Of a DNA stretch of 64,000 bases, positions 23,331 through 34,434 are shown piece by piece (position 1 is the first letter of the stretch; each line of letters begins with the position of its first letter). The notes beneath the pieces were generated by a model that was not told where the DNA came from, ran no database searches, and saw only the letters and a program-made list of their open reading frames with translations. Origin of the DNA: Amyloporia xantha (Eukaryota > Basidiomycota > Agaricomycetes > Polyporales > Adustoporiaceae); contig JAYKKR010000001.1 in assembly GCA_036971615.1 (NCBI GenBank), forward strand, positions 2,170,001 to 2,234,000, written 5' to 3'. Position numbers and translations under genes: made by a program.

Positions 23331-23677
23331 ATGCCGACATCGACTGTGCCATTCGAGATTTTGTTCGAGTTTTCAAACAACAACATGGAGCCTGCTACCA
23401 TGCAGGTACTACGACAAGAAGACAGCGCACGTACGGGGGCGACAGTGCTGCTGCATCGAGGCGAGAATATCTCACTCGTACTCACTGCCGGCTCGTCGTA
23501 CAAATACGCAGTTAGACAAGGGGGCGTAGAGGCGACCTTGTGGTAAGCATTTATTCCAGGCTAGCGCATGCGTCTCAGATCGACTTCCTGTCGTACAGTG
23601 TCAAAGTGTGGAAGGACACGCGGTGCAATGTTGTCGGACATCTTCATCCGGTCAAAATCGACTGCCAGCAAAGGTAG
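23331..23677 (+). CDS. Small uncharacterised protein, family copy B (C-terminus frame-shifted)
   Basis: No known domain. Exon 1 (23331-23542) encodes MPTSTVPFEILFEFSNNN, then VLLHRGENISLVLTAG, SSYKYAVRQ and the start of the next motif. A 56 nt intron (23543-23598) joins it to CVKVWKDTRCNVVGHL. This matches copy A at about 16.5-17.0 kb: the same LLHxGExxxLVLxAG core, then the same W-(K/R)-D motif with the intron in the same place. Unlike A, copy B has no intron inside the core. In the given frame the protein stops at 23677 (about 96 residues). In the next frame, the sequence up to the stop at 23753 resembles A's C-terminus (GVTVVSLV against GITVDRLW), pointing to a one-base frame change near 23650. 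Confidence 0.5.
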
Positions 23678-23965
23678 CGACACCTTTAGGACAATCGCCG
23701 AGGGTGTTACGGTGGTATCGCTGGTGCAGCACCGCACCCATTTAGACAGATGAACCTCAAATAGGTGAGTCGTACTGTTCGAAAAGTGTAGCTTTAATCT
23801 GAAGCAACAGCAGTCACGATACCTACGCAGACACTTCATGCACACACGCGAATGCTTCGAATAAGCGTTCCTGAATACCCCACACATACCTACTTTGCCA
23901 TATATTTACGATGAATCTACATCGCCCTCGTCAATCTCACTAGTGCCGCATCGCTTCGGTACCGA

Positions 23966-26334
23966 TCATCCGGATTTATAGTCTTGAACAATCGCAGCCG
24001 ACCTAAAGGTAGCATGGATATCATCCCTCACGGAATGTGATAGAAGAAATGGCTTACGTGAATATGTCCCACACCGACGTTTGATTGATATAGAACGTGA
24101 AACCTGGTATCGAAGTTAAGCATGAGCATTGTCCGCGGAATTGAAATGTCCATCTTACCATCGTTCGGAGAAGCCTGTGGATATGTCGACGTTAGTCTGG
24201 AAACCTATAACAGCGGATAAGATTTGGAGGCTTACTCCTTCATATATCTGATCGGTATACTGGATGAGACGGTTCCCGCCGTCTTCGGTTAAGCCCAATT
24301 CACCGAATTGCCACGGTTGGATTCTTGAGAAGTAGGTATGAGCACAATAACAGAGTGTCACGTAGAACGACGACTTACCCGCTAAACCATAAAGGGTCAG
24401 ATATTCAATCATGGGATAGTTCCATTCTAAGATTACTACTCACGCGTGCCCAGATGCTAGAGCGTATCCAACCCAGACCGGATAGATGGACGACTTGTTG
24501 TCTGACCACAATATCAATACACTGTAAATGATTTGCCAACGCTACGTACCCAGTCCAGTAACACCGAACTCCTCTGCTAAAAGAGGCTTGCCGACATAAG
24601 CCGCAGCTGAAGAGCGCCGTCACGATGCTTAAATAAATTCAGACAATATGATCTGCGACATGAAACTCACTGTTTGCATGCGCCTCAATCCAACCCAAAC
24701 CCCATAGCTCCACAGAGAAATTAGAGCCGGGATAATCCTAGGATCGTGGTGTAGGTCATGTACGCTTGAAGTAGGTAGAAGAGAATCTCACCAGTTCGGG
24801 GTACCTACAAAAGGTGTCTTCAGCTTATCCGCATAAGTCAGATGACGTCACGTACCAAGTTTGAGGATACAGATGCTATCCGTAACATTCAAGTGAGGAA
24901 CAGCCAATCATCATCCTGGATAGTACTCACGTATGTACCGAAGTCAATGTTGGGCAATGACAGACTCGCCTCGAAGTCTTCGCCAGCTAGGCAACCACAC
25001 AGATTCAGCGACAACACGAATCAAAGACTCGTAAGACATACCTTCCCCATTAAAGTTGAAGTCACTGACAAGAGTACCATTGTACCAACTGAAAAATGTA
25101 GATATGGTCAAGAATGCCAGGCCTTGTCAATATGAGTAAACTTACTACGTATCAGGGACAGCCCAATAGAATTGGCCTTCCCCTCCCGTTGTAATCATGT
25201 GATATGGGTCGCTGGAAGAAGCACAGCACATGTGAATAGCAGTAGAAATGCGGTGAATACGCCAAACGTACAGGCTCCTGACATAGTCAGACTGCAGCTG
25301 ATACCAGGTTGTCAGAGTCTCAGAGCCAGCAACGCAGTCAGGGCCAGAAGGTAAACTGTCGCCGGCGCAACGAGCCTCATTCATAAGCTCCCACGCGAAG
25401 ACGGCCGAGCTGTTGCTGTAACGCCCGACGATGGCTTGCACATAGCGTTCTATAGCCATTTGAATTGAGTAATAGAAGAATGCCGTGATCCAATGTCTGC
25501 TCACGGTAGGAGGCTATGATGGTCGGATTGGTGTAGAACTCGTCATGCGTCACACCCTCATTACCCAAAATGTGATAAATGTAGAGCTCTGAGCCCTATA
25601 GTATGATCAGTTAGTTCCACGAGATTATTATAATCAGATGATCTGGCCTACTCCGTATCCAAACCTGAAGCCAAGGAAGTCCAGAAGTCAAGTCAATGAT
25701 ACCGAGAAACCAAGTGCATACCAGTTATTCGTGAATGTGAGTATGAGACGGATGTCATATTTCGCTGCGGTGGCAACGACGTAATCCAGCCGTTCCAGAC
25801 CTTGCGGTCCTTCATTCAAAGTCCAGTCACTGTTATTCCAGACCTGGTAGTAAGTGAGACCGGACTCCAAGACAGAGGGGAGTTGTGTTGCGTTGATTGC
25901 GTTAAACGCCTGAAAATATCTGTATGAGGGTGATGAAATGGAGAGATTACAGGAATGTATGATACCCATGTTCGAACGACCTTGACTCCGGCTGTTTGCA
26001 TGGTTTGGAAAGTGGCATCGACATCCGTTTCCGTGAGCAGAAGTGGCAGCCACTATGTACGGTAAATATTATGTCACCAATATAGAGGACAGACACTTAC
26101 AAATGAATTCGCCCCAACAAAATACTAACGCAGCTTGTTCAGAAGATTGAAGCTTATTATAGGATGCGAACGTACAAATGGCTCGCCGTCTAGTTCAAAT
26201 TCCGCGCCGTTTGTAGTGACAAATCCAGAAGGAACAGCGCGTTTCTCCACTGTTTTCGGGGAGCGTTCGTGCCTCGCTGCCAGAGCAGCACAGGAGAATA
26301 ATGTAGCCAAACAGCCCAGAGTAAACAGACGCAT
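23966..26334 (-). CDS. Secreted GH5 endo-beta-1,4-mannanase (subfamily 7 type)
   Basis: A glycoside hydrolase family 5 enzyme that cuts mannan in plant cell walls. The start is the ATG at 26334: MRLFTLGCLATLFSCAALAA is a signal peptide, about 60 bp after a TATA box. The catalytic domain follows directly after a short linker, without a CBM1. Landmarks: VTTNGAEFELDGEPF, VKVVRTWAFN, ESGLTYYQVWN, YDIRLILTFTNNW, the acid/base Glu in AWELMNEARC, SLSLPNIDFGTYHYYP-like sequence, the nucleophile Glu in KPLLAEEFGVTG, and a final ASPNDGFTFYINQTSVWDIF. The last exon ends at 23966. There are around 14 introns. The enzyme supports a plant-decaying lifestyle. Confidence 0.88.
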
Positions 26335-26390
26335 TCCGGCGAGCACGAACGACTATAACGGTCCGCTGTGTTGACATCCTCGTCCTGCGC

Positions 26391-26398
26391 TTATATAT
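26391..26398 (-). promoter_or_regulatory. TATA box of the mannanase gene
   Basis: TATATAA on the minus strand, about 60 bp upstream of the ATG at 26334. Confidence 0.6.
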
Positions 26399-26834
26399 GA
26401 CGGCTCAGAACCATTGAGCCTAGTTCTAACGAAGAATCGACGCGTCCCTCAATCGGTGGAATGTCGGACATCAGTCAGGTGGACGATCATGCACGCTGAG
26501 AGCGGAATTATCGCAAAAATTAGACCTTTGTGACAATGTGAATGCCGGAGTTAACCTACAGTGGCCCTGAATTTGTGGGAGTGTTTATTCATCCGAACGA
26601 GTGCAAGGTGGTGATGGTAAATGTCGGTGTTATTGCGATCATGTGTACAATGCGCCTTCAGGTCGCATTGATCAACTGAGCTAACAAAACCTGCTTTTAG
26701 AGAGAAAAAGCCCATAAAAATACACAACGAGATGAATTTCAGTTTAAGCAGGGGACGAGATGAACAGGGCATGAGGCTGTACATTGAGAGTCGGTGAGAG
26801 TCGACGTCGGCAGTCGGGAGAGGGAAAATTAGAT

Positions 26835-26840
26835 CACGTG
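26835..26840. promoter_or_regulatory. CACGTG box, IPI1 promoter
   Basis: In TCACGTGA context, 126 bp upstream of the IPI1 start. Confidence 0.45.
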
Positions 26841-26965
26841 ACCATGGAGGATCTCAGATCCCCAACTTAGTGCTGGAGCGCTAGAGGTTGTAACTTCGAT
26901 CCCAGGAACGTATTCTAGTCATCAGCCTATGCCGCAGTAATCGCAAGCAAAACCGACAGACAACA

Positions 26966-29900
26966 ATGCCGAAAAGCTCAAAGAAGAAGAAGGACAAGGC
27001 AGCGGACTTCTCGGTATTTCTCCAGGGTCTTTGTATGGTGCACAATTCATTCCTGACGCGAAAATTTCCCCAGAAAGCGAAGCTTAAACTAGGCAAGGGC
27101 AAACAAGCACCAAGCAACGCCGTCGATACTTCTTTCAAGGCGCGCTGTACGTGGAAATAGATCCTTGTTGTGAAGATCACCCCTGACTTAGGGTCAAGAC
27201 AGCCATAGCGCTGCCTACACAGAGCATCGCTCTTGACAGAAGTGGCGAAGCGCCCACAACTAAGAGAAAGCTCACACTCGACGATCTCATATCACATCTA
27301 AAACATTACAATATAGCAACACGGAGAGGTAAATCATCTTATGGGTGTCCGAGCGTTGCCAGCAGACATAATCTGATCCCAGCAAAGATGCCATCTTGGG
27401 CCTGCGAGAGCTGCTGGAAGCGCATCCGGACTTGATCAGTCAAAATCTGACAGCGTTAGTGAACAATTGCGTCCGTCTCATAGGAGATGAAGTGTGTTTG
27501 CTGTATTTCTATCATGTTTCTTCAGTTGACTTCCATTCTCAGGATGCTAGCGTTCGCAAGACATTACTGTCGTTCCTGACCTGGTTGCTTCGTCAAGTTC
27601 CAAAGGTACGCACGCCGACCTATAGGGAGATTTTATTGCTCACTCAGTCAGGGAAAAAAAGGAAGACCTAGTCCCTCATTCTCCGGTACTCCTGCTATTT
27701 ACATCGTCCGCCCAAACGCACATATTTCCAGAAATTCGCATCGATGCTTTACGGTTCCTGGACTTGTTCCTTGAATTGATACCTGACGTTGTAACCGAAA
27801 GGTGGGATCAGGGTAGCGGTGGCCATGGACGAAGAGTCCTGGAAGGGTATTTAGGTATTCTCAGCGCCGGGACAACGTTTGGTGAAGGGGGAGGTAAGTA
27901 TACATCGCGCAAGCCTGCTTAATATAGGTATTCAAATTAGTTTACCACAGATACGGGACCCGTTCAAGCCACTTCTACAGCGGGCGTGATTCTATCGCCT
28001 GGCGTGAGCCCTTTCCCTTTTCCCTTACCGTTGTCATTCAAACTGATCACCGACTCTGGACTCCAACAATAGTCAAAACTTATTGCACTCAAGTCATTGT
28101 CCACATTCTTGAATCATGCTCTCTCTTCTACCGCCCGTAATGGACAAGAAAGCAGTTCCGCCGCATCATCACCAACACCGACCTGGTTCTTATCACCGTC
28201 TTTCTCCTCCACCGAAGCCTTCGAGTCATTTGAATCGATGTTTCATTCCTCATATCATAACATGCAGTCGACGTCTTCCGCAAGATTATCGGAAAGATGG
28301 ACAGAAGAAGTCGACCCAGAAGCCTACTTTGAGCAGTTTCCCGGCACGTTTGATTTATCAAAAGCTCCGATTGGGGCTGGATGGGCACTGCAAGAGCTGA
28401 ACAATATCGACTTGCGCGAGGTTAGCCAGTCGTCTCAAGGATCAAATGTTCAGTCTTCATTTGCCACCGTATGTATGATGCACTTTACCGACTTTTTCAA
28501 GCTGACCCATTGTCCCCATTCATACGTCAGCATCTAGCTCGCACCCTGCACTCAACACTAGTATCCACGTTCCTAGATTGTGCACCTACTGTGTTCTCAC
28601 CCAGTTCAAGTCCCCCCGAAACAGAAGTGCAGATGGTTCTGGTTGTGGGTGAGATCTGCCGTACTCTATACGGCACTATATTGCGTGACACCGTCGAGGT
28701 AAATTTGGCAACCACTGTTCGTCGCTATACGACTGACTGGTCGTGTAGGCTGAAAAATCGCGAGGTTCGGCATTAGAGGACTTGAAACAGATGCTCGGAT
28801 ATCTGTCGCCGTATTTCCCTTTTGCGATTGGAGGTTCTGTCGTCGCTAGACGCGACGTCAAGGTAATTTCATATCGAGGATCTCACCATCACAGAGTAGC
28901 TGAACGCTATTTGACTAGATCGAACAGGCGTTCCAAGATCTAAACTTGATCTATTGCGAGCTCACATCATTCCTGGTCCTTGCATCCTCCTCGAGCGATC
29001 ACGAGGTCCGCCATCCTCACCATCGACGGAGAAAAACACAGCGCCCTTCCAGGACTCATGGCGACCCATCATCGGCATCTCCATCTCCGCCTCTGCAGAT
29101 ATCTCTCGTTAGCGATTATGTGGTCCAGCTCTTGCGAGGCGAGATTGCTCCTGGCTCGTCCCAAACCTCTCTTGCGCGGCCAATCACGCCCGCTGCTTAC
29201 TGCGCATTACTACCGACCATATGGTCTCTGCTGAACAGCCCGACAACCGGCAATGCAGACGCCTCCAAGACGGTCTTGCGTGTTGTTGTCGAGCACGCCA
29301 TGAAGGCATCGTCGACATCCGCCGTAAAGCGGTCGACCATCGACTTCCTTGGACGTTTAGTTCTGGTGCGTGGTTTGGGTCATGCTGGTAAATCTTGACC
29401 TCTGACTTTCTCCCCGCGATACCCGAAGCTCGAGCGAGAGGCCGAATACCACGGCATCTTCACACTCGGGCGAAACTCGGAAGAAGACAGGAGCCTCCAG
29501 GAATGGATCCTGCACCTGCCGAAGACCCTATGGGAGTTGGGCGCGAATAGCCTGCCCACGACGGAGGTAACTCGCCGCCGCACGTTTGCCTTCGCCGGTG
29601 TCTTACTCACAAATCATACTAAATTAGACAATATTCCGCCTGCTTCTGCGGCTGTGCCAGCGGAGATCGCCTCTACTACGCGAGGAGGTTTGGTGATTCC
29701 CGATGGCTCCGTGGCGTATATAAGTACTCATGTTTTGTCGTGCGGTGCAGACTCTTTCGCACTTGCGTGCCCGTATGGTGCCCTACTTCATCGTCACGCA
29801 TGCGACGCGGGGCAGGCTGCCTGGCCCCTATGCCAAATTGCCCCCTGCGTCGCCCCTGTGTAGGTTGGTGCTCGACTTTGTCGCCAGCATTGCTGGGGAC

Positions 29901-30005
29901 GGGTTTGACGATGGCTTGGAAGCTGCCGTTGACGAGGTTATGGTAGGGACAGATGCCCAATATTACTGGACGTCTATCAAGAGGCGGCCATTTCATGTAC
30001 AGTAG
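26966..30005 (+). CDS. IPI1: Pre-rRNA-processing protein IPI1 (TEX10-like)
   Basis: The N-terminus MPKSSKKKKDKAADFS is joined to KAKLKLGKGKQAP.. and ..IALPTQSIALDRS, the recognisable IPI1/TEX10 start. Next come helical repeats: KRKLTLDDLISHLKHYN, GLRELLEAHPDLI, DASVRKTLLSFLTWLL and IRIDALRFLDLFLELIPD. IPI1 is a subunit of the Rix1 complex needed for ITS2 processing and 60S maturation in the nucleoplasm. The gene has about 12 exons and ends at 30005 with TSIKRRPFHVQ after a last exon of helical sequence. A CACGTG box lies about 125 bp upstream. Some middle exon boundaries (27.9-28.1 kb) are approximate. Confidence 0.85.
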
Positions 30006-30475
30006 TAGTATTGCAGATATTGATATCTGGCGTATCCAATACATGGTTACACGACACTGGGGAATACGAGTACACCGTAAAACTTCAATGAACTTCACCT
30101 CGGTAAAATGGGTCAATTCACGCAATGTGTAACAGAAGCTGATTTCATTTCGATTCACTCGACATCTATCCGGGATGTACTCTGTACAAACATATAACAG
30201 GCGCAGGCATAACCAGAGCTAGCGACCGATACCAGGCATACTAGATGCAATACGATGTATGAATTTGATTCGAGCCCTCCTAGCCTCCCGCCCCTCCGCA
30301 AGCAAAGGGGTCGACAGGAACACCAAACACCCGGGCGTTTGAGGGACAGACTGGGTGCCATAATAAAAAGCGCAATAAACACTGTATGTAGAAAGCAACG
30401 GAAATAAGGTAGAGAAGCGACGGGCAAGAAAGGCAAATGCTAAGGCATCGACACGACGAACGCTGCGCGCGATGC
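30006..30475. other. Intergenic region between convergent IPI1 and DPBB genes
   Basis: No gene recognised; probably the two 3' untranslated regions. Confidence 0.6.
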
Positions 30476-31600
30476 TTACGCCCAGTCCCAGGTCATGCCG
30501 TAAAGACGGCCGACGGATAAGGGAGCCATGACCTGGAAGGCGGTGGGCGTGAAATCGAGGCTCGTCGTGAGACAACCCGTGCAGCGGTCAGTCACTGTTA
30601 CGGTGACCTCGGCACCTTGGTCTACACACACGAAAATAGTCAGATAATTTGCAATGAGACTGAGATGAGAGTCACGCACAGTTGGCCTTGATCTGCTTGT
30701 TGCAGACAGGGTTGGTGTTCGGGTTAGTACCATCGTAACCACTACATGATGCAGATGTTGATTAACTATTCTGTGAGCGGATGATGGCGGGAGTCAAAAC
30801 TTACGGGTAGTTATCGAACAGATCCCAAGAGACCGCAACAATGTAATCCGAGTCGGTGTTGGTGATACCGCACGCACCGAGACCAGCAGCATAGTAAGTA
30901 GCTATAAAAATGAGGATCAGAATAAACATGACATCGCAAATCAGGTGATGAGTAAAAACCCACCATCACCGGTGTTGGTCTCAGTCAACCAGGTAGGTCC
31001 GCTGGCTGGCGCGGACGCGGTGCTAGTCGGGACGTAGCTAGACGAGGGCGGTGGCGCCACGTAAGTGCTCGTAGGCGTCTCCGTGCTGGAAGGCGGCGGA
31101 GGCGGTGGCGGGGGCGCAGCGCTGGAAGTGGGCACAACACTGGACGTGGGTGCCACATACGACGACGAGAAAGTCGGAGGCGCGCCTCCAACGTTGACTG
31201 GGGCTGCAGAAGACACAGGGGCCGGGGAGCTGCTGCTAATAAAAGCGGAAGACGACACGGGGATCGATGGGACGACAGAGCTGGAAGGCAAGGCGGATAC
31301 TGACGGTACTGCCACACTGCTAAAGACCGAGGACGCAGGCACAGCGGTGCTGTTCGCGACAATGGACGACGCGGACGCAGATACGGCTGCGCTGCTGGCC
31401 TTGGGACTGCATCGCTTGTTGAGGTCGCGCTTGCGCTTAGGCTTGACGAGGACCGGTTCCGGGTGAGCGACGGGCTCGGGGGCCGCATGACGGGCGGCAA
31501 TGGAGCGGTGGTGGTTCACGTTGTGGGCGACATGGGGCGAGGGGAGCGCACAAGCGGCAACAGCGAGAGTGAGGGCAACGAGGACGTTGTTGAAAATCAT
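30476..31600 (-). CDS. Secreted double-psi beta-barrel (RlpA/expansin-like) protein
   Basis: MIFNNVLVALTLAVAACALP is a signal peptide. It is followed by a basic, His-rich propeptide-like stretch, ending KPKRKRDLNKR, a possible Kex2 site. A long Ser/Ala/Pro/Val linker follows, with runs of Pro, and then a C-terminal DPBB domain: ATYYAAGLGACGITN, IVAVSWDLFDNYP, NPVCNKQIKANC, VTVTVTDRCTGC (the core Asp in DRC) and LDFTPTAFQVMA, ending in YGMTWDW. Such proteins are common in basidiomycetes and resemble barwin/expansin modules without the carbohydrate-binding half. They may loosen or bind cell wall polymers; no enzyme activity is established. A TATA box lies about 100 bp upstream, suggesting strong expression. 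Confidence 0.85.
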
Positions 31601-31696
31601 GGCGACAAAGAGGTAGAGGGAGCGGAATGTCAAAAGGGTGGTGGGTAGGTGGACGGGGCGAGCAGAGCCTCAGGCAAGCCGAGAACAAAAGAGGGC

Positions 31697-31705
31697 TTTA
31701 TATAA
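31697..31705 (-). promoter_or_regulatory. TATA box of the DPBB-protein gene
   Basis: TTATATAAA on the minus strand, about 100 bp upstream of the ATG at 31600. Confidence 0.6.
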
Positions 31706-32103
31706 GGAGGGACAGAGGAGCTCGCAAGGAACGACGGAGGGGAGAGGGACAAGGCTTTGTCGACGCAAGTCAAAGACCAACGTTGAGAACGTGGGCACAA
31801 AGCGATTAAAACGAACAATTTTATCTTTTCAGGGTTAGTCCCACGCCACCATTGGAAGCCTAATAATATTTGGACGCACTGCACATGCCCGCGTCTCCTT
31901 GCCGACTCGGCCTACGAACGCCTTGTCCGCCTGCTCGTCCCATATGTTCCAGCACACGACGGCACCTCATTCACTTGCAATCTTACTGCGCAACGTCAGC
32001 TTACCATCACTCAACAAATATTAACATGCATCAATCACGCGCATCATGCTCACCATCACGTTCAACGTCCCGCACTAAGTACCGTACAGCATAATACAAA
32101 GCG
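31706..32103. other. Intergenic region between the DPBB and eIF3h genes
   Basis: Upstream region of the DPBB gene and 3' flank of eIF3h. No further gene seen. Confidence 0.5.
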
Positions 32104-33657
32104 TCAAATACCGGCGTTACCCTTCGCAGCGTACATCTTCACCAATCCAGTGCTCGTCGTCTCCGCCAGGCTTTTCCCGTAGGCATCGATCTTGCCCAAC
32201 AGCAACATACTCTCCAGCCGGCTCGGTTCCGGCGGTATCTTAAATAACCTGCTCACGTCTTCCTCAGGCAGCGGCGTTAGCCCCTGAGCCACACGGGCGG
32301 CGTTCTCCTCCTTTCGCTTCGCAACGTGGGCATCAGCCCGCGCCTTATCCCGCGCAATTTGTCGTTGCAAGTACGCGAGATTCCCTTCCTCCGTTTTGTA
32401 GTTGTCCAGAGCCTCGATGATGTGCTCCAGATTCCGCGAAACACTCGCCGTGCCAAGATTTAGTGTCGAAAACGAGGGTGGTAGTGCAGCTGATGACATC
32501 GCCAATGAGTCATTCGTAGACGACGGCGAAGGTTCGGTCAGCGTTCCGATGAAGGAACTCAAAAGAGCGTTCGTCCGGATTTTGAGGGGAACCTCCTCCA
32601 AGATGGAAGAGAACGTAAGGCGGTGGCTGATGAGGCTAAACGTAAAAATGCAGATTAGTTACCGAGTTGGCCATAACAAGATGCGATCTCACCTCGTTGT
32701 GCTGAAATTGTTTCTCTTGTACGCATCGATGAATGCCTTTGTCAGTCGGAACGCCCGAAAAGACGCGTTCCCTCGTGCGGCCTGCGACATGTCTGTCAAG
32801 AGACGTAAGCCATCTGCATCATCGCACACGTGCGCAGACATACCGTGTACAATTACGACACCCCCGTGTCTCAGTCTGTCCTGGTGAATAGCCTGCGTAT
32901 CCACCAAGGCCTGATTGAAGAACGAGCCGAGCGTCATGGCCTGGTAGAATCCCACGACGCTGTCATCTGCCTGCACCTCCTTCAGCGAGCGTAACATCGC
33001 CGCCTGAAACCTAGCTACATTCATACGTACATTACGCTAAGAATTTAGGCGATCGTCCTGATGCTCGAGGATAAACTCACCGACGCCTTTTACTGACTTA
33101 TCCTCGTCATCGGATGAGCTATTTGGCAGAGGGAATGAATTGGAGACTTCTAATGTTCCGTCGAGGTCGAGGCCGAGAACAAGTCCGTGGGCAGCGGAGC
33201 CTTGCGATTCGCGAGAATGTTTGATGATCTTCGAGACCACCTAAAAACGGCCGCACCCCAAAAACAAAATACAGGAGTTTTGCAGTCAGCATCGCTCGGA
33301 ACGGCAAACCCGGAAAAGCGGCGCTCTTGTGCAGAAATAATGTGCGAGTAAATTTTACATGATTTACTCCGAAGATCCAATAGGGACGAAGCAGAGGGGA
33401 CGCAGAGCACGACTTGGGAGACGGCATGCTCTCGGAGGCTGTGGCACGCAGAGGGGTGTGTACGAGACAAATGAGCATGTCGCACTTACCAGCCCGTCCA
33501 GCTGTACACAAGTCAAAGGGATCTCTGCCTCAATGTCGATCACCTTGGACATGGATGCCGGGATGGCTTCATATGTGGGGGCTGCAGGTGCAGGTGCAGC
33601 TGCCGGCGCGGGGAGGGATGCAGCTAGGGCTGCTGCCATCGAGGTTGCCGCAGCCAT
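32104..33657 (-). CDS. Eukaryotic translation initiation factor 3 subunit H
   Basis: MAAATSMAAALAAS opens an Ala/Pro-rich N-terminus. The MPN domain follows: EIPLTCVQLDGLV, VVSKIIKHSRES, AAHGLVLGLDLDGTLEVSNSFP and VGFYQAMTLGSFFNQALVDTQ. The catalytic JAMM residues are absent (no HxH motif), as expected for the non-catalytic eIF3h. After HGGVVIVH comes LRLTKAFIDAYKR-type sequence, then SLISHRLTFSSILEEVPLKI and a helical C-terminus ending MYAAKGNAGI. This is a subunit of the eIF3 complex that brings mRNA and initiator tRNA to the 40S subunit. A CACGTG box sits about 160 bp upstream. Small introns occur at about 33.03-33.08, 33.24-33.49 and 32.65-32.70 kb. Confidence 0.9.
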
Positions 33658-33816
33658 TTTGAGTTGCGTTAGTCGGCGGAGACAAGGTCAGTTGATGTAG
33701 CGAGTGGTGAAACCAGAGGAATGCTCTGCTGCCGTCGATGAGGAGGCTCAGAAAAGTGTCGGCCAGTCGTCTTCCGTGCTTTCTAAATTATTGCCAAACA
33801 CGGTGCAACTCTCGGT

Positions 33817-33822
33817 CACGTG
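33817..33822. promoter_or_regulatory. CACGTG box, eIF3h promoter
   Basis: Preceded by T on the plus strand, about 160 bp upstream of the eIF3h start. Confidence 0.45.
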
Positions 33823-33872
33823 GAAACAATCCTGAGGCAGTCGAGAAGCGCCCACAACTCTGCTGAAGTATC

Positions 33873-34434
33873 CTAGGCCTGGTCTCTACATCCACGGGCA
33901 AGGCGACTTACATCGATCCCTGAGACTTCTGCAGCTCGAAAGGCTTCCTGGAGAATGGAGACGACAAGAGAATTTGTGGACTCCACTGTCTTTGACAACG
34001 CGTCGCATCTTCCAAGAATGCAGGCTGCGCTGATTGTGGACACGGTGGTCGGGCGTGGTTGCGGTGTCTCGCATTTGTAATTCGCCAACCTTATTCAAGT
34101 GCGGTTCTGGACTTCATATGACAAGGTTATTTCTGGATGCCCACAGTTCCTTGAACGTGTGTGGTTAGTAGTTACCCGTCTTCCCAGCGTCTGCTCGTAT
34201 GCTGTGCACCTCAAGTGCCCTATTACCTGAACAAGATGGACTTGGAAGAACACTGCCTACACTACCACTCTCGTCTCGACTCACACTAGGCAACTCCTCA
34301 AAGCTCTCATTACCTTTTTGTGCTTGTTGGTACCTTGCCCTTGACCGCGCTTCCCGATCATCTTGAAGGTCCATGTCAGTCATAGAACAGAAGGACATCT
34401 CCACGTTGTCATTGTTATAACTACGGTCTGTCAC
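33873..34434 (-). other. Possible unrecognised gene fragment
   Basis: Two open segments on the minus strand look protein-like. One, near 34434-34165, has an acidic/polar composition with SMTDMDLQDDREARSRARYQ. The other, 34098-33873, reads SLVVSILQEAFRAAEVSGID and looks helical. I could not join them by a standard intron in one frame, and neither matches a family I know. Similar short open segments continue upstream toward 34850. It may be a rapidly evolving gene, or chance. Treat as a candidate only. Confidence 0.2.

Noticed and set aside
31065..31466. 133-codon plus-strand open frame rich in Gly/Asp/Thr
   Set aside because: It is the complement of the repetitive Ser/Ala/Pro linker of the DPBB gene, and composition alone explains it.
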